A DNA stretch of 64,000 nt from Calothrix sp. HK-06 (GCF_001904745.1 NZ_MRCD01000047.1:1-64000), one strand, 5' to 3'. Positions 27,237-35,018 are shown, counted from the first letter of the stretch. Notes: generated by a model from the sequence alone, not told the origin. Translations and numbers: made by a program.

Positions 27237-27641
27237 ATGGTTGACGTTGCAACACAATTTAATTTAGATGAAACAGTTGATACTGTTTATCGGGACTGGC
27301 AAATAAAGCAAGAACTCGCTTTTATTAGCCAAAGCGAAGCCGAACAGAAAGCTACTGAACTTTTAATTAATCAGTTTAAAAACCAGTTAAATGATGTATT
27401 ACAGTCTGAATTTCAAGAAGCGTTAAACATCCAAGTTAGACTTCTTAGTAATACTTTTACCGTGGAAGGTGTTTTTGAGTATCTAGAGAAAAAAATTGTA
27501 ATGACACGAAACGTATTACACGAGGGAGCCTATTGGTTTTTAAGTTACGACAACATGCATCTTGTTTGCTTTCCAGATTCATTCCAGAAGCAACTGATTA
27601 TAGAATTAGGAAAAATCAAAAATAAAGCTTCAATGAAGTAA
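27237..27641 (+). CDS. hypothetical element protein, 134 aa (copy 1)
   Basis: Good ribosome site (AAGGAG, 6 bases before ATG). Mostly alpha-helical with a coiled-coil-like QSEAEQKATELLINQFKNQLNDVLQSEFQEAL segment and a short beta-rich end (EGAYWFLSYDNMHLVCFP). Family unknown; follows the 526-aa gene in the same operon. Confidence 0.6.
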   Translation: MVDVATQFNLDETVDTVYRDWQIKQELAFISQSEAEQKATELLINQFKNQLNDVLQSEFQEALNIQVRLLSNTFTVEGVFEYLEKKIVMTRNVLHEGAYWFLSYDNMHLVCFPDSFQKQLIIELGKIKNKASMK

Positions 27642-27675
27642 GTAGTATCACCCTTGCACTTTTAGGAAGACAATT

Positions 27676-28023
27676 ATGTCCATTAGTTTTAATGATTTAT
27701 CTCAGTATTTACCGAGTGGTAGTATTGAATTAATTAGTGGTAAGATACGCATTAACGCATCTATTTTAGTTGGCGATAATAGTTTAGTTTCTTTAGATGA
27801 TTCTGTAATCGCTTTTACTTCAAAACTGCTCTCGGCTTTGACCAAATTGACTGATGAAACGAACAAGAAGCGCGTTTCCGCATCAAGGGCACCGATAGAG
27901 TTCGTAGAGCAGTATATAACTGCGGGTGGGGATAGCGAAGCTTTAGAAGCTCAATCAAAATTTATTTGTAAGTTTAAGGTAGATAATAACTCGTTTGTTA
28001 ATAACGTCGTTGACCCTACTTAG
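27676..28023 (+). CDS. hypothetical element protein, 115 aa (copy 1)
   Basis: Start preceded by AGGAAG. N-terminal part beta-like (LPSGSIELISGKIRINASILVGDN), C-terminal part helical then mixed. No family recognised. Ten bases separate it from the next gene. Confidence 0.6.
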   Translation: MSISFNDLSQYLPSGSIELISGKIRINASILVGDNSLVSLDDSVIAFTSKLLSALTKLTDETNKKRVSASRAPIEFVEQYITAGGDSEALEAQSKFICKFKVDNNSFVNNVVDPT

Positions 28024-28034
28024 ATAGCAAATAA

Positions 28035-28355
28035 ATGATAAACAATCCATCCACCAAAACTTCATTAACTTCTTACAGTAAATGTACTAACAACGTGCAT
28101 GAACTTACTGCTGATGAACCATCTACTGTAATTGCTGCTAATTCTAAACGATTATATGCAGCAATTATAAATAACAGTTCAAGTCAAGTAACACTGATTT
28201 TAGGTAAAGCTGGTAGTGGAAGTCTAGAAAAAGGCATCCCTATTAATCCGTTGGGTGGCAGCTATGAAATTAATGCCGCTAATTTATACAGAGGTGAAGT
28301 CTGCGCTATTTCTACCGCTAAGGTAAAGCTTTCTTGGGTAGAGTGCATCGAATAG
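28035..28355 (+). CDS. small beta-rich putative structural protein, 106 aa (copy 1)
   Basis: Third member of the element's beta-domain family: ANSKRLYAAIINNSSSQVTLILGKAG...INPLGGSYEINAANLYRGEVCAISTA..LSWVE. It aligns by eye with the 120-aa protein at 20,410 and the C-terminal domain of the 300-aa protein: Ala-Asn-x-x-R, a beta pair around I-x-N, a Gly-rich turn and Y-x-G-x-x-x-A. Last gene of the structural run; a strong hairpin follows. Confidence 0.65.
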   Translation: MINNPSTKTSLTSYSKCTNNVHELTADEPSTVIAANSKRLYAAIINNSSSQVTLILGKAGSGSLEKGIPINPLGGSYEINAANLYRGEVCAISTAKVKLSWVECIE

Positions 28356-28363
28356 TCATTGTA

Positions 28364-28399
28364 CTTTGCTAACTATTCAATACTGAATAGTTGGTAAAG
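28364..28399 (+). terminator. 15-bp hairpin between structural and lysis genes (copy 1)
   Basis: CTTTGCTAACTATTC pairs with GAATAGTTGGTAAAG in a continuous 15-bp stem (two G-T, one T-G) around loop AATACT. There is no T run, so it may be an attenuator, processing site or mRNA stabiliser rather than a full terminator; the lysis cassette starts 20 bases later. Confidence 0.6.
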
Positions 28400-28418
28400 C
28401 ACAGTTACTTATAAAACG

Positions 28419-28667
28419 ATGGAATTAAACGAAATATTACAACTGATAGGAGGACTTATCACTCTATTTGCCGCTATTTGGCATGTAGCTGAGGTAAAAC
28501 ATGAACTACAACGAGAAATAGACTTTCTTTCTCTTAAAGACAAAGAGCGTCGAGAATTTGTTGATTACATACTTAACGGACTAAATGAAAAAATCGACCA
28601 TAAATACAGTCGATTAATGGATGAAATCAAGATTTTAAAGGAATACGAGCGTGAAAATAGCGATTGA
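28419..28667 (+). CDS. one-TM coiled-coil membrane protein, holin-like (copy 1)
   Basis: 82 aa. One N-terminal membrane segment (ILQLIGGLITLFAAIWHVA, residues about 5-23) followed by a long charged helix (KHELQREIDFLSLKDKERREF...KYSRLMDEIKILKEY). This layout is common for small phage lysis proteins (holin or spanin-like). It overlaps the amidase start by 17 bases, which supports a joint lysis function. Function is inferred from size, topology and context. Confidence 0.6.
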   Translation: MELNEILQLIGGLITLFAAIWHVAEVKHELQREIDFLSLKDKERREFVDYILNGLNEKIDHKYSRLMDEIKILKEYERENSD

Positions 28668-29193
28668 CATTGGACACAACCTGCCTTGTGACGGGGGCGC
28701 GGTTGGCTTTTTAAATGAGAATTGGTGTAACACCGCTGTCGGGATGCACCTTATCTCTATGCTAGAGAAAAGTCAGGTAGAAGTCATTAAGTGTAAACCA
28801 GGTAGTGCAGACGATTTGCGCGATAGCTTAAAGCGTCGAGTCACTACAGCCAACACCGCAAAAGCTGACTATTACATTAGCCTCCATCATAACGCTGGTG
28901 GCGGGAAGGGTTCAGAAGTTTTTTATTTTTCTAACAAAGGGGGCGCCCTCGCTTCTGCCATTGTTAACGAGCTTGCACTACTTGGGTTTGAGAACAGAGG
29001 CGCCAAAAAATCAACGCACTACTACGTCATTAACTGGTCTGAAATGCCAGCAATTATTGTAGAGGCCTGTTTTATGGACACCAAAACCGATTGCGAATTA
29101 TGGCAACGAGTAGGGGCGAAAGCAGTAGCAGAAGCAATATACAAGGGTTTAAATCAAGTACTGAAATTTAGTAGTACACCCGTGTCAGCATGA
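28651..29193 (+). CDS. N-acetylmuramoyl-L-alanine amidase (Amidase_3 endolysin) (copy 1)
   Basis: 180 aa, GTG start. A complete Amidase_3 domain spans almost the whole protein, with zinc ligands His9 (DIGHN), Glu23 (LNEN) and His79 (SLHHNAG) and catalytic Glu138 (IIVEACFMD). The family cuts the amide bond between muramic acid and the stem peptide of peptidoglycan. There is no signal peptide or cell-wall-binding domain, so export would need the holin-like protein encoded just upstream. The next small membrane peptide overlaps its stop (ATGA). Confidence 0.92.
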   Translation: MKIAIDIGHNLPCDGGAVGFLNENWCNTAVGMHLISMLEKSQVEVIKCKPGSADDLRDSLKRRVTTANTAKADYYISLHHNAGGGKGSEVFYFSNKGGALASAIVNELALLGFENRGAKKSTHYYVINWSEMPAIIVEACFMDTKTDCELWQRVGAKAVAEAIYKGLNQVLKFSSTPVSA

Positions 29194-29279
29194 GAGTTAT
29201 TAATCTAGACCCCATGATTTACCTTCTATTGATTATTTGGTTCATTACAGGTTTAATTTTCATCAAAGGACTCAAGTAA
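29190..29279 (+). CDS. 29-aa membrane peptide in lysis cassette (copy 1)
   Basis: Starts in the ATGA overlapping the amidase stop. Sequence MRVINLDPMIYLLLIIWFITGLIFIKGLK: one complete membrane helix with a basic end. The overlap, the intact membrane helix and the terminator 40 bases later support expression. It could be an antiholin, a holin or a spanin part. Confidence 0.55.
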   Translation: MRVINLDPMIYLLLIIWFITGLIFIKGLK

Positions 29280-29321
29280 AACTGCTGCTAAATGAGTCGC
29301 TTTAAGAAAATTCCTGTTCCT

Positions 29322-29355
29322 CGGCGCCGTTACTAGATTGCGGCGCCGTTTTTTT
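29322..29355 (+). terminator. GGCGCC-based rho-independent terminator (copy 1)
   Basis: CGGCGCCG (29322-29329) and CGGCGCCG (29341-29348) form an 8-bp GC stem with an 11-nt loop, followed by seven T. It ends the plus-strand structural/lysis operon; the minus-strand helicase gene ends inside the T run. Confidence 0.88.
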
Positions 29356-31972
29356 AATCTTCCAAGCTAAAGTCATGATGGCTATGAACCCAAATAGCTT
29401 TATTATCAGGCGGTTGGAACAAATAGCTTGATGGCTTACCGCTAGGATTAGTACGCACCCTCAACAGCCGACAGTTTGCAATTGAATTGTAAGCGCCAGG
29501 ACGAACAAGCTGCTGGACTGTATATCTAAATTGAGCGTGCCATGTTTCGACAATGACAAACAAGCGCGCCTCTATTGTTTTTTTATTCCCTGATAAAGTC
29601 TCTTCAGTTTTTGCCTTGTTGGGATATTCAATAAGTAAATGCCACTTATCCGTACTACTTAGAGTACCTGTAATTGTTATTACACCTTGAGGTGTATTAA
29701 AAGTCTTTTTAAAACTAGCCTTTTTGTCGGCAGATAATGAGGGGTCAAACCCCACAGCATTTTTTTCAAAATTGCACGTTGAAAATAAAAATGTTGGTTT
29801 TTCTAATGGAACACCTGGAACACCCTCTTGATTTATAGCTGTAACATCTTGTCGCGTATGGGTTTGAGGGTGTTCCACTAGAATTTCTGTTTTTAGTGGT
29901 GTTCCACTAGAATTTTTGTTGTCAGGTGCATTTTTCTCTGAGGTTGTTCCAGGTGTTCCAGGTGTTCCACTAGAATATTCAAACTTTTTATCTGAAGGTG
30001 TCCAACAACGCAAATTTTCACCATTAATCCTTCTACGTGTAGCAGTCCATTTTAATTGTCTCATTACGCACCCTACGCGCTTGCTCATACCAACTTCTGC
30101 ACGCGCTGTTTCTACTCCTAACGCATTAAGTATTTCTGTGGTCGTAGCGTAATCTCGACCTCGAATAAAATTGGCAATTGGTTCTAACCACGGGTCTTGC
30201 ACTTGGAACTCAAGGTTCGCTTCTTGTTGTTGTTCCTGTTCTTCTGGCGATAAATACCACTTAACACCTTGTTGATAAAGGGCGCTAGCAGCTGCCCAAA
30301 GTTTATCGCGTTCTCTTTGTACTAATTCGATTGGGATGGTATCTACAATCGGAATAATCCAAAACCGTCTACTACCTGTTGCATCAGCTAATATCTCTTG
30401 TTCGTTCGTAGTCCCTATCAGCACCGACGCGCGCGGAAATTCTTTAATTACTCGACTGTAAGGAGTACGAAACGCATCGGTAGTTGAAGACATGAATTTT
30501 TTCAACGCGCTAACGTCTTTCTTCCTGTAAACAGTCTCAAACTCCGACCACTCAAGCCCCCAAAAGCGGTGTAACTTCATTAACTCGTCACGCTCGTTAG
30601 CGTCGCCCAACTCGTCAGAGAACCAATCTTCCCCAAAAAGTACTTTCCAAAATGTACTTTTACCAGTGCCCTGCTTGCCTACTAATATAGTGGCGGTATC
30701 GTGTTTACAGCCTGGTTGACGTAGACGAGCGACTGCTGCGACTAAGCAACGCTTCATATATATATTGTGTATTGGGTTATCGCTACCAAAGTATCGAGTA
30801 GCTAAATTGTCCAAAATACTAGTATCGATGTTTGGGTGGACAAGGGATAGAGTATCAATGTAATCGACCACAGGATGATAGCTGTTTTCGGAAGCAACCA
30901 TTTCAACTACCGCTTGCGCGTCTCCTATTGGGATATCAATGTCAAACTCAAGTGCTATTCTCAGCCTAATTAAGTTAAGGTCAAGTTCGGCGCCGTGCAA
31001 CTCAATAATATTTTTAAGCTTGTTAAGTCTTAGCGCGTCGCCCCAACCTTGACGTACCACGTCCATATATCTATATAGTCTTGATTGCCGCTCGTCCTCG
31101 TCGTAACCTTCCTGGTTTTTCCACTGTTCCTGGATTTCGAGGCGCCACTCTTCAATTGTTAACGCCTCTTCAACCAACTTATCAAAAGCTTCTTTCCCAT
31201 TTGCTGCTATAAAATCATCCACGCCTTTATGAACTCCTGATGGTAACTTAATTACCATTACTTTAGAACCGCTTGACGCTAATTCTCGACTCATTGCAAG
31301 AAGCGCGTCTTGAACAGCTTTTTTAGAAAGTACGTCATTATCAAAACATAGATAAGCTTTTCTTCCAAAACCATTAACAGGCTGTAACCAATGATGCAAT
31401 CGCCCATTCTTTCGACAAGTAGAAACACCGGGGATAGAAACGCTAGCGTAACCGATTGATAAAAGGCTTGCTGCTTTTTTAGCACCTTCTGTTATCAGTA
31501 ATGGAATCTTGGAATTATCAATTACTGACTGCCAATAACCTTCTACACCTGTGTCAAGAAATAGCGGACAAGCCCCGTATCCACTAGCACCGATGTATTT
31601 CTGTATTCTGCCATCTTTATTAAGAGGTGATGTGTCAGGTTTTACTTGAACGCCTTTTAGCGTAGCTTCTCCGGTTGTAGGGTCTAAACCTGAAACCTGC
31701 CAGCATGGGACTAATTCGCTTGAATGTTTCCAACGCTTCTTAGAATTTCTACTGAGTATTTTATCTACTTCTCTAGCATCATGAATTGAGCGAATATTGA
31801 GCTTGATGATATCAGGTTTAACACCACTACTAATCCATTCTTCCCAGTGGTTAATATCAATATTGTCCGGCTTTTCTATGTTAGAATTGAAGGTATTAGA
31901 AGTATTTAAATCATTTAAGTCCTTTTGTTTGGTTGCTGCATTATCGGCGGCAACTATTTTTTGTGTATTCAT
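29354..31972 (-). CDS. primase-helicase: Toprim-like (DUF3854-type) plus VapE/P4-type SF3-like ATPase (copy 1)
   Basis: 872 aa from the ATG whose first base is 31972 (AAGGA 7 bases upstream; a start 36 bases earlier lacks a ribosome site). N-terminal region includes a Toprim-like fold with LLITEGAKKAASLL near residue 155, AYLCFDND and KGVDDFIA. The central domain is of the virulence-associated E helicase type: Walker A VGKQGTGKST near residue 435, then LHRFWGLEWSEFE and a VLIGTTNE...GSRRFWIIPI motif. A Gly-Thr-Pro/Gly-Val-Pro repeat linker precedes a C-terminal domain of about 150 aa. Such proteins prime and unwind DNA for autonomous replication of phages, satellites and plasmids. It is the replication core of the element. 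Confidence 0.88.
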   Translation of the reverse strand: MNTQKIVAADNAATKQKDLNDLNTSNTFNSNIEKPDNIDINHWEEWISSGVKPDIIKLNIRSIHDAREVDKILSRNSKKRWKHSSELVPCWQVSGLDPTTGEATLKGVQVKPDTSPLNKDGRIQKYIGASGYGACPLFLDTGVEGYWQSVIDNSKIPLLITEGAKKAASLLSIGYASVSIPGVSTCRKNGRLHHWLQPVNGFGRKAYLCFDNDVLSKKAVQDALLAMSRELASSGSKVMVIKLPSGVHKGVDDFIAANGKEAFDKLVEEALTIEEWRLEIQEQWKNQEGYDEDERQSRLYRYMDVVRQGWGDALRLNKLKNIIELHGAELDLNLIRLRIALEFDIDIPIGDAQAVVEMVASENSYHPVVDYIDTLSLVHPNIDTSILDNLATRYFGSDNPIHNIYMKRCLVAAVARLRQPGCKHDTATILVGKQGTGKSTFWKVLFGEDWFSDELGDANERDELMKLHRFWGLEWSEFETVYRKKDVSALKKFMSSTTDAFRTPYSRVIKEFPRASVLIGTTNEQEILADATGSRRFWIIPIVDTIPIELVQRERDKLWAAASALYQQGVKWYLSPEEQEQQQEANLEFQVQDPWLEPIANFIRGRDYATTTEILNALGVETARAEVGMSKRVGCVMRQLKWTATRRRINGENLRCWTPSDKKFEYSSGTPGTPGTTSEKNAPDNKNSSGTPLKTEILVEHPQTHTRQDVTAINQEGVPGVPLEKPTFLFSTCNFEKNAVGFDPSLSADKKASFKKTFNTPQGVITITGTLSSTDKWHLLIEYPNKAKTEETLSGNKKTIEARLFVIVETWHAQFRYTVQQLVRPGAYNSIANCRLLRVRTNPSGKPSSYLFQPPDNKAIWVHSHHDFSLED

Positions 31973-32092
31973 TTGCATGTCCTTTTGTAGTAAATAGTTA
32001 AGAATCAAATATCAGTGTTAGAAATGCGGGTATTTTGGGAAACATGTTAATAACCAGGTGCAACTGGATATTAATTTTTGAGGTAGGTAACA

Positions 32093-32389
32093 ATGGAATT
32101 AAATGATAACGATGTACTGGATTTAGAAAATTCTCCAAGACTCGGTGCAAATCCCACTTGTCAAATTAGTGAACTTAAACTTGGTTTACGGACTAAGTTT
32201 GTAGGCAACCAAGGAAATGAACAACCTGACTACCAATTTTTTAGAGATGGCGTGCAGTGCCAACTTTTATCGTCTAGTGGCAAAGGGTGGCAGAAAGGAA
32301 AGCTTAAGTTTGAACTAGTATTTATCCCAGATGAATCACCAAAACCAACTGATGCGGTAATGGGAAACGGACTTAATGGTGAAGATTAA
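32093..32389 (+). CDS. KGK-like small protein (copy 1)
   Basis: 98 aa with ribosome site GAGGTAGG. N-terminal acidic part NDNDVLDLEN, then beta strands, then GKGWQKGKLKFELVFIPDES, which resembles the W-x-K-G-K-x-x...F-x-P-D-E block of cyanobacterial KGK-domain proteins. Function of that family is unknown. It is divergent from the helicase gene, with about 120 bases between them, so it could be a regulator or an early protein. Confidence 0.55.
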   Translation: MELNDNDVLDLENSPRLGANPTCQISELKLGLRTKFVGNQGNEQPDYQFFRDGVQCQLLSSSGKGWQKGKLKFELVFIPDESPKPTDAVMGNGLNGED

Positions 32390-32417
32390 CGCTTTTTAAA
32401 ACCTAATCAAACAACAG

Positions 32418-32449
32418 AAAGCCGTCTCACGGAGTTGTGGGACGGCTTT
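32418..32449. terminator. bidirectional terminator-like hairpin (copy 1)
   Basis: AAAGCCGTC pairs with GACGGCTTT (9 bp perfect) with an inner CAC/GTG pairing. It sits between the convergent KGK-like gene and the minus-strand regulator. Confidence 0.75.
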
Positions 32450-32560
32450 ACTGCTCTGCCTGTTGTAGCTGAGATGATATTTCTTTTAGCTCATTAAGGT
32501 ATCGGCGGCGTTCAGCAATCAGATTCTCAAAACCTTTTATCTCCTCCTCAACTTTAAAAA

Positions 32561-32770
32561 TTAGTTTGTCAACGACTCCCCCAGTATTTGTCGGTCTACG
32601 CTCGCTATCGTAATTTCCCCTCGCCCAATCATCTCCATTAACTGAGAGCGGCTCATCCCCAGCTTGGAAGCTTGGTTGTCCAAACCTTGCGCCCCCGTAT
32701 GAGTCAATCCCACGCTGTATTGAGTTTTCCTCTCCCCATATTCCCGATGTTTCGATTTCGGTTTCGCCAT
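32561..32770 (-). CDS. ribbon-helix-helix-like DNA-binding protein, possibly frameshifted (copy 1)
   Basis: 69 aa: AKPKSKHREYGERKTQYSVGLTHTGAQGLDNQASKLGMSRSQLMEMIGRGEI. The strand KTQYSVGLT followed by two helices ending in SRSQLMEMIGRGE is the usual cyanobacterial RHH-type pattern. After the stop at 32,561 the -1 frame stays open to 32,448 and encodes a coiled coil (FKVEEEIKGFENLIAERRRYLNELKEISSQL) that has no start codon of its own; a G5 run at 32,578-32,582 on the complementary strand lies just before. So the full protein may be RHH plus coiled coil via -1 shift, or the gene is damaged. Likely autoregulates through the repeats upstream. Confidence 0.65.
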   Translation of the reverse strand: MAKPKSKHREYGERKTQYSVGLTHTGAQGLDNQASKLGMSRSQLMEMIGRGEITIASVDRQILGESLTN

Positions 32771-32794
32771 TCGCTGTAACCATGTTGTGTACTT

Positions 32795-32872
32795 CTTATA
32801 TAAGATAGCAAGCTTCGGTACAACAAATATTGTATAAAATGCTGTCAATATTTGCAAATCTTGTATAAGATG
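32795..32872. promoter_or_regulatory. three 13-bp operator-like repeats upstream of RHH gene (copy 1)
   Basis: CTTATATAAGATA (32795-32807), ATTGTATAAAATG (32829-32841) and CTTGTATAAGATG (32860-32872) repeat every 31-34 bp, about three helical turns. They lie directly upstream of the RHH-like gene, the usual place for its own operator; the TATAA(G/A)AT cores could double as -10 boxes. Confidence 0.55.
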
Positions 32873-33055
32873 TTGAGTAGTGAAAACTAGCGAGTGACCT
32901 AATCAGGTTGATACGGCGCCTCTATGCCACAACCCGTCCTTGTTGAGTTAGTACCAAAATAGTACGCATCCACAAAAAGACACTTTATGGAGGGAAATGT
33001 ACACGCAAAGCCTCAATACGAACACTAAAAGCCTCAAGTATCCCTACGTCTATAT

Positions 33056-33364
33056 ATGACCTCAACACGAATAGTACTGCCATCAAGACATAAACCATTT
33101 GCTGAAGATCTGTTGCAGGTCACTGGTATAGATTCTCTGTCGAACTTGTTCGTTATTCTCCTAACTCGCTATGGTTCACATTTAAAAGCAAGTTGGAATA
33201 TATCCCAAACGATTACAGAGACTATTACTCAGCCTAGTATTACTACTGCGACAACCCCACCGATTACAACTGCAAAAATTTATAACTTCCCAGAGCCACA
33301 AACTCAGGAAACAGAAGTTGATCCACTTATCGCAAGAATCGCAGGGCTAGTAGATTTGTTTTAA
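33056..33364 (+). CDS. hypothetical element protein, 102 aa (copy 1)
   Basis: N-terminal 50 residues look like a small folded domain (TRIVLPSRHKPFAEDLLQVTGIDSLSNLFVILLTRYGSHLKASW), similar in rhythm to RHH or other plasmid/phage DNA-binding modules; then a Thr/Pro-rich linker (TITQPSITTATTPPITTAK) and a short acidic helix (VDPLIARIAGLVDLF). Possibly a partner or adaptor protein. Followed by a hairpin. Confidence 0.55.
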   Translation: MTSTRIVLPSRHKPFAEDLLQVTGIDSLSNLFVILLTRYGSHLKASWNISQTITETITQPSITTATTPPITTAKIYNFPEPQTQETEVDPLIARIAGLVDLF

Positions 33365-33398
33365 TAGCAACCGCACTGTTGAATGCGGACGGTTGCTA
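33365..33398 (+). terminator. hairpin after 102-aa gene (copy 1)
   Basis: TAGCAACCG pairs with CGGTTGCTA (9 bp perfect), with additional GCA/TGC pairing inside. No T run follows, so efficiency is doubtful. Confidence 0.5.
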
Positions 33399-33447
33399 AC
33401 TCTAGTCCACCAAAAAAATAAACAAGAGGTATTAAGGATTTTACAAC

Positions 33448-33741
33448 ATGCCAAAATTTGTAGGTTATTACTGCGGCGCCTTCCCCAAAGACGAGGGATT
33501 GCTTAACGATATGGTTGAAACTTGGGGCGGCACATTTGAAAAGTTAAACAACGCTCAACGCCTCTGGATAGTAAAGTCAATTGCCAACGTCTTGTTTGAA
33601 CAGCATCCAATGTCGGAACAGGATGCGCCCAATGACAGCGAAGTGGAAGAAGTAATAGAGCGATTGAACGAGTTAATGCCAGGTGACATGGTTGGTTTAC
33701 TAGAAGCTTTAATCGCTCAAATCAAACACTACAACAATTAA
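33448..33741 (+). CDS. hypothetical element protein, 97 aa (copy 1)
   Basis: Acidic, helical: FVGYYCGAFPKDEGLLNDMVETWGGTFEKLNNAQRLWIVKSIANVLFEQH, then EVEEVIERLNELMPGDMVGLLEALIAQI. First gene of the membrane/ATPase module, 14 bases before the next gene. Family unknown; could be a soluble partner of the ATPase. Confidence 0.6.
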   Translation: MPKFVGYYCGAFPKDEGLLNDMVETWGGTFEKLNNAQRLWIVKSIANVLFEQHPMSEQDAPNDSEVEEVIERLNELMPGDMVGLLEALIAQIKHYNN

Positions 33742-33755
33742 ACTTACGTAATTAT

Positions 33756-34253
33756 ATGCAACATAACTACGGTCAAATATGGCGCCGACATGGTTCGTTG
33801 ATTGTGTTTGGTGTGTTAGTAGCTAGTTCCTTGTCCTTTGGGTATAAGGATATACAAAGTAACATGCAATCGCTTTCAGTAGCGCGTCAAACAATTGCTA
33901 GTAACGAAAATAAACAACGCTTACTAGATGAGCAGTTCAAGCGGGAACAGCAAGCCTCTAAAATAGCCCAATCCCGGTATAAATCCGGTTGTGTCATGGT
34001 TGTAGCCGCTAACTCTCCCAGAAATTTAGCAACTTTAGTGGAAGGAGAACCAGTATTAGACCGAACTACCAAAAACCCGTTACCACTTAACACGGTGGTC
34101 TGTGATGGTATTGGAAACACTGGGACGATTGTACGAAGCGTTAATGGTCTAGTTGTAGGGAATATGGCATTTACAGGAAATAGGGAATTAGCCATAGACA
34201 CAATCAAAAAGATTAGAGGCGCCAAAGTTTATTACGTAACACCAAGTAAATAG
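33756..34253 (+). CDS. single-pass membrane protein, 165 aa (copy 1)
   Basis: One N-terminal membrane segment (SLIVFGVLVASSLSFGY, about residues 14-30), a coiled coil (MQSLSVARQTIASNENKQRLLDEQFKREQQASKIAQ) and a small soluble domain of about 90 residues with two Cys (SGCVMVV, VVCDGIGN). This bitopic, coiled-coil layout is seen in secretion or virion membrane proteins. Module partner of the four-TM protein and the ATPase that follow. Family unknown. Confidence 0.6.
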   Translation: MQHNYGQIWRRHGSLIVFGVLVASSLSFGYKDIQSNMQSLSVARQTIASNENKQRLLDEQFKREQQASKIAQSRYKSGCVMVVAANSPRNLATLVEGEPVLDRTTKNPLPLNTVVCDGIGNTGTIVRSVNGLVVGNMAFTGNRELAIDTIKKIRGAKVYYVTPSK

Positions 34254-34265
34254 GACTGTTTAAAT

Positions 34266-34973
34266 ATGGCGGGACTCGGCTCAAAGGGTGCTACCAGTTC
34301 GACTTATGGTAGCGCAAACAAAACAAAGGTACCAACTAAATGGTTAAGAGTACTGTATTGGTTACTCGTTGCAAGTGGTGTTTATTTTGCATTTCTGAAT
34401 ATTTCACCCTATGCAAAAGCTGTAAGCTATTTAGGTACTCAAGCGATTGACGATGCATTTATTAAGCTTATCTCTATTATCCCTATAATTAACGGGCTTG
34501 CTTCAATATTTGGCATGGGTATTACTTGGTCGCTTGGTTTAGTACTGTGGGGAATTGTTCAAATTATCGAACTGTTACCTATAATTCTTTATAATCATGA
34601 GGGTTTTATGGCAACAGTAATTGGTCAAGCGGATAGACGAACACGCTACACCGAGAAGGACACAGATGACCCCACATTAAAACAGATGAAACGAGTCTAT
34701 AATGCTATGCCTACAAGCATGATTCGCAACCTAGAACGCTTACGCATAGCGATTTACGTACTAGACTTTCTAATCTGTTTTACCGTGTATAGTCCTGTAG
34801 CTTCTGGTAAAATTACAGATTTTTTCTGGATTATTGCCACTGGACAATGGGGACAGATTGACGTAGGTAACTTATTGCTAGCTGCTATTACTTTGTTTGC
34901 AGTCGAGCTAATAGTTAGCTTAATTATATGGGTAGGTAAATTAGCCTATAACTACAACGAATCAACCAAGTAA
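34266..34973 (+). CDS. polytopic membrane protein, 235 aa (copy 1)
   Basis: At least four membrane helices: LRVLYWLLVASGVYFAFLNI, a hydrophobic pair around residues 65-110 (LISIIPIINGLASIFGMGITW; LGLVLWGIVQIIELLPIILY), IAIYVLDFLICFTVY, and LLLAAITLFAVELIVSLIIW near the end, with a charged loop (ADRRTRYTEKDTDDPTLKQ) between. No transporter family recognised. Encoded between a bitopic protein and the P-loop ATPase, it may form a membrane channel or an internal virion membrane component. Confidence 0.65.
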   Translation: MAGLGSKGATSSTYGSANKTKVPTKWLRVLYWLLVASGVYFAFLNISPYAKAVSYLGTQAIDDAFIKLISIIPIINGLASIFGMGITWSLGLVLWGIVQIIELLPIILYNHEGFMATVIGQADRRTRYTEKDTDDPTLKQMKRVYNAMPTSMIRNLERLRIAIYVLDFLICFTVYSPVASGKITDFFWIIATGQWGQIDVGNLLLAAITLFAVELIVSLIIWVGKLAYNYNESTK

Positions 34974-34975
34974 AA

Positions 34976-35018
34976 ACAAAATCCCTAGCAGGTTTATGAT
35001 GCTTGCTAGGGATTTTGT
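34976..35018 (+). terminator. strong hairpin between membrane protein and ATPase genes (copy 1)
   Basis: ACAAAATCCCTAGCA pairs with TGCTAGGGATTTTGT over 15 bp without mismatch; the arm ends in TTTTGTTGTG. Probably a terminator or strong attenuator that lowers ATPase expression relative to the membrane proteins. Confidence 0.75.

Noticed and set aside
32448-32783. Minus-strand frame of 111 codons as an independent gene
   Set aside because: Its N-terminal two thirds are the out-of-frame shadow of the RHH-like gene; only the last 40 codons look coding and are treated as a -1 extension.
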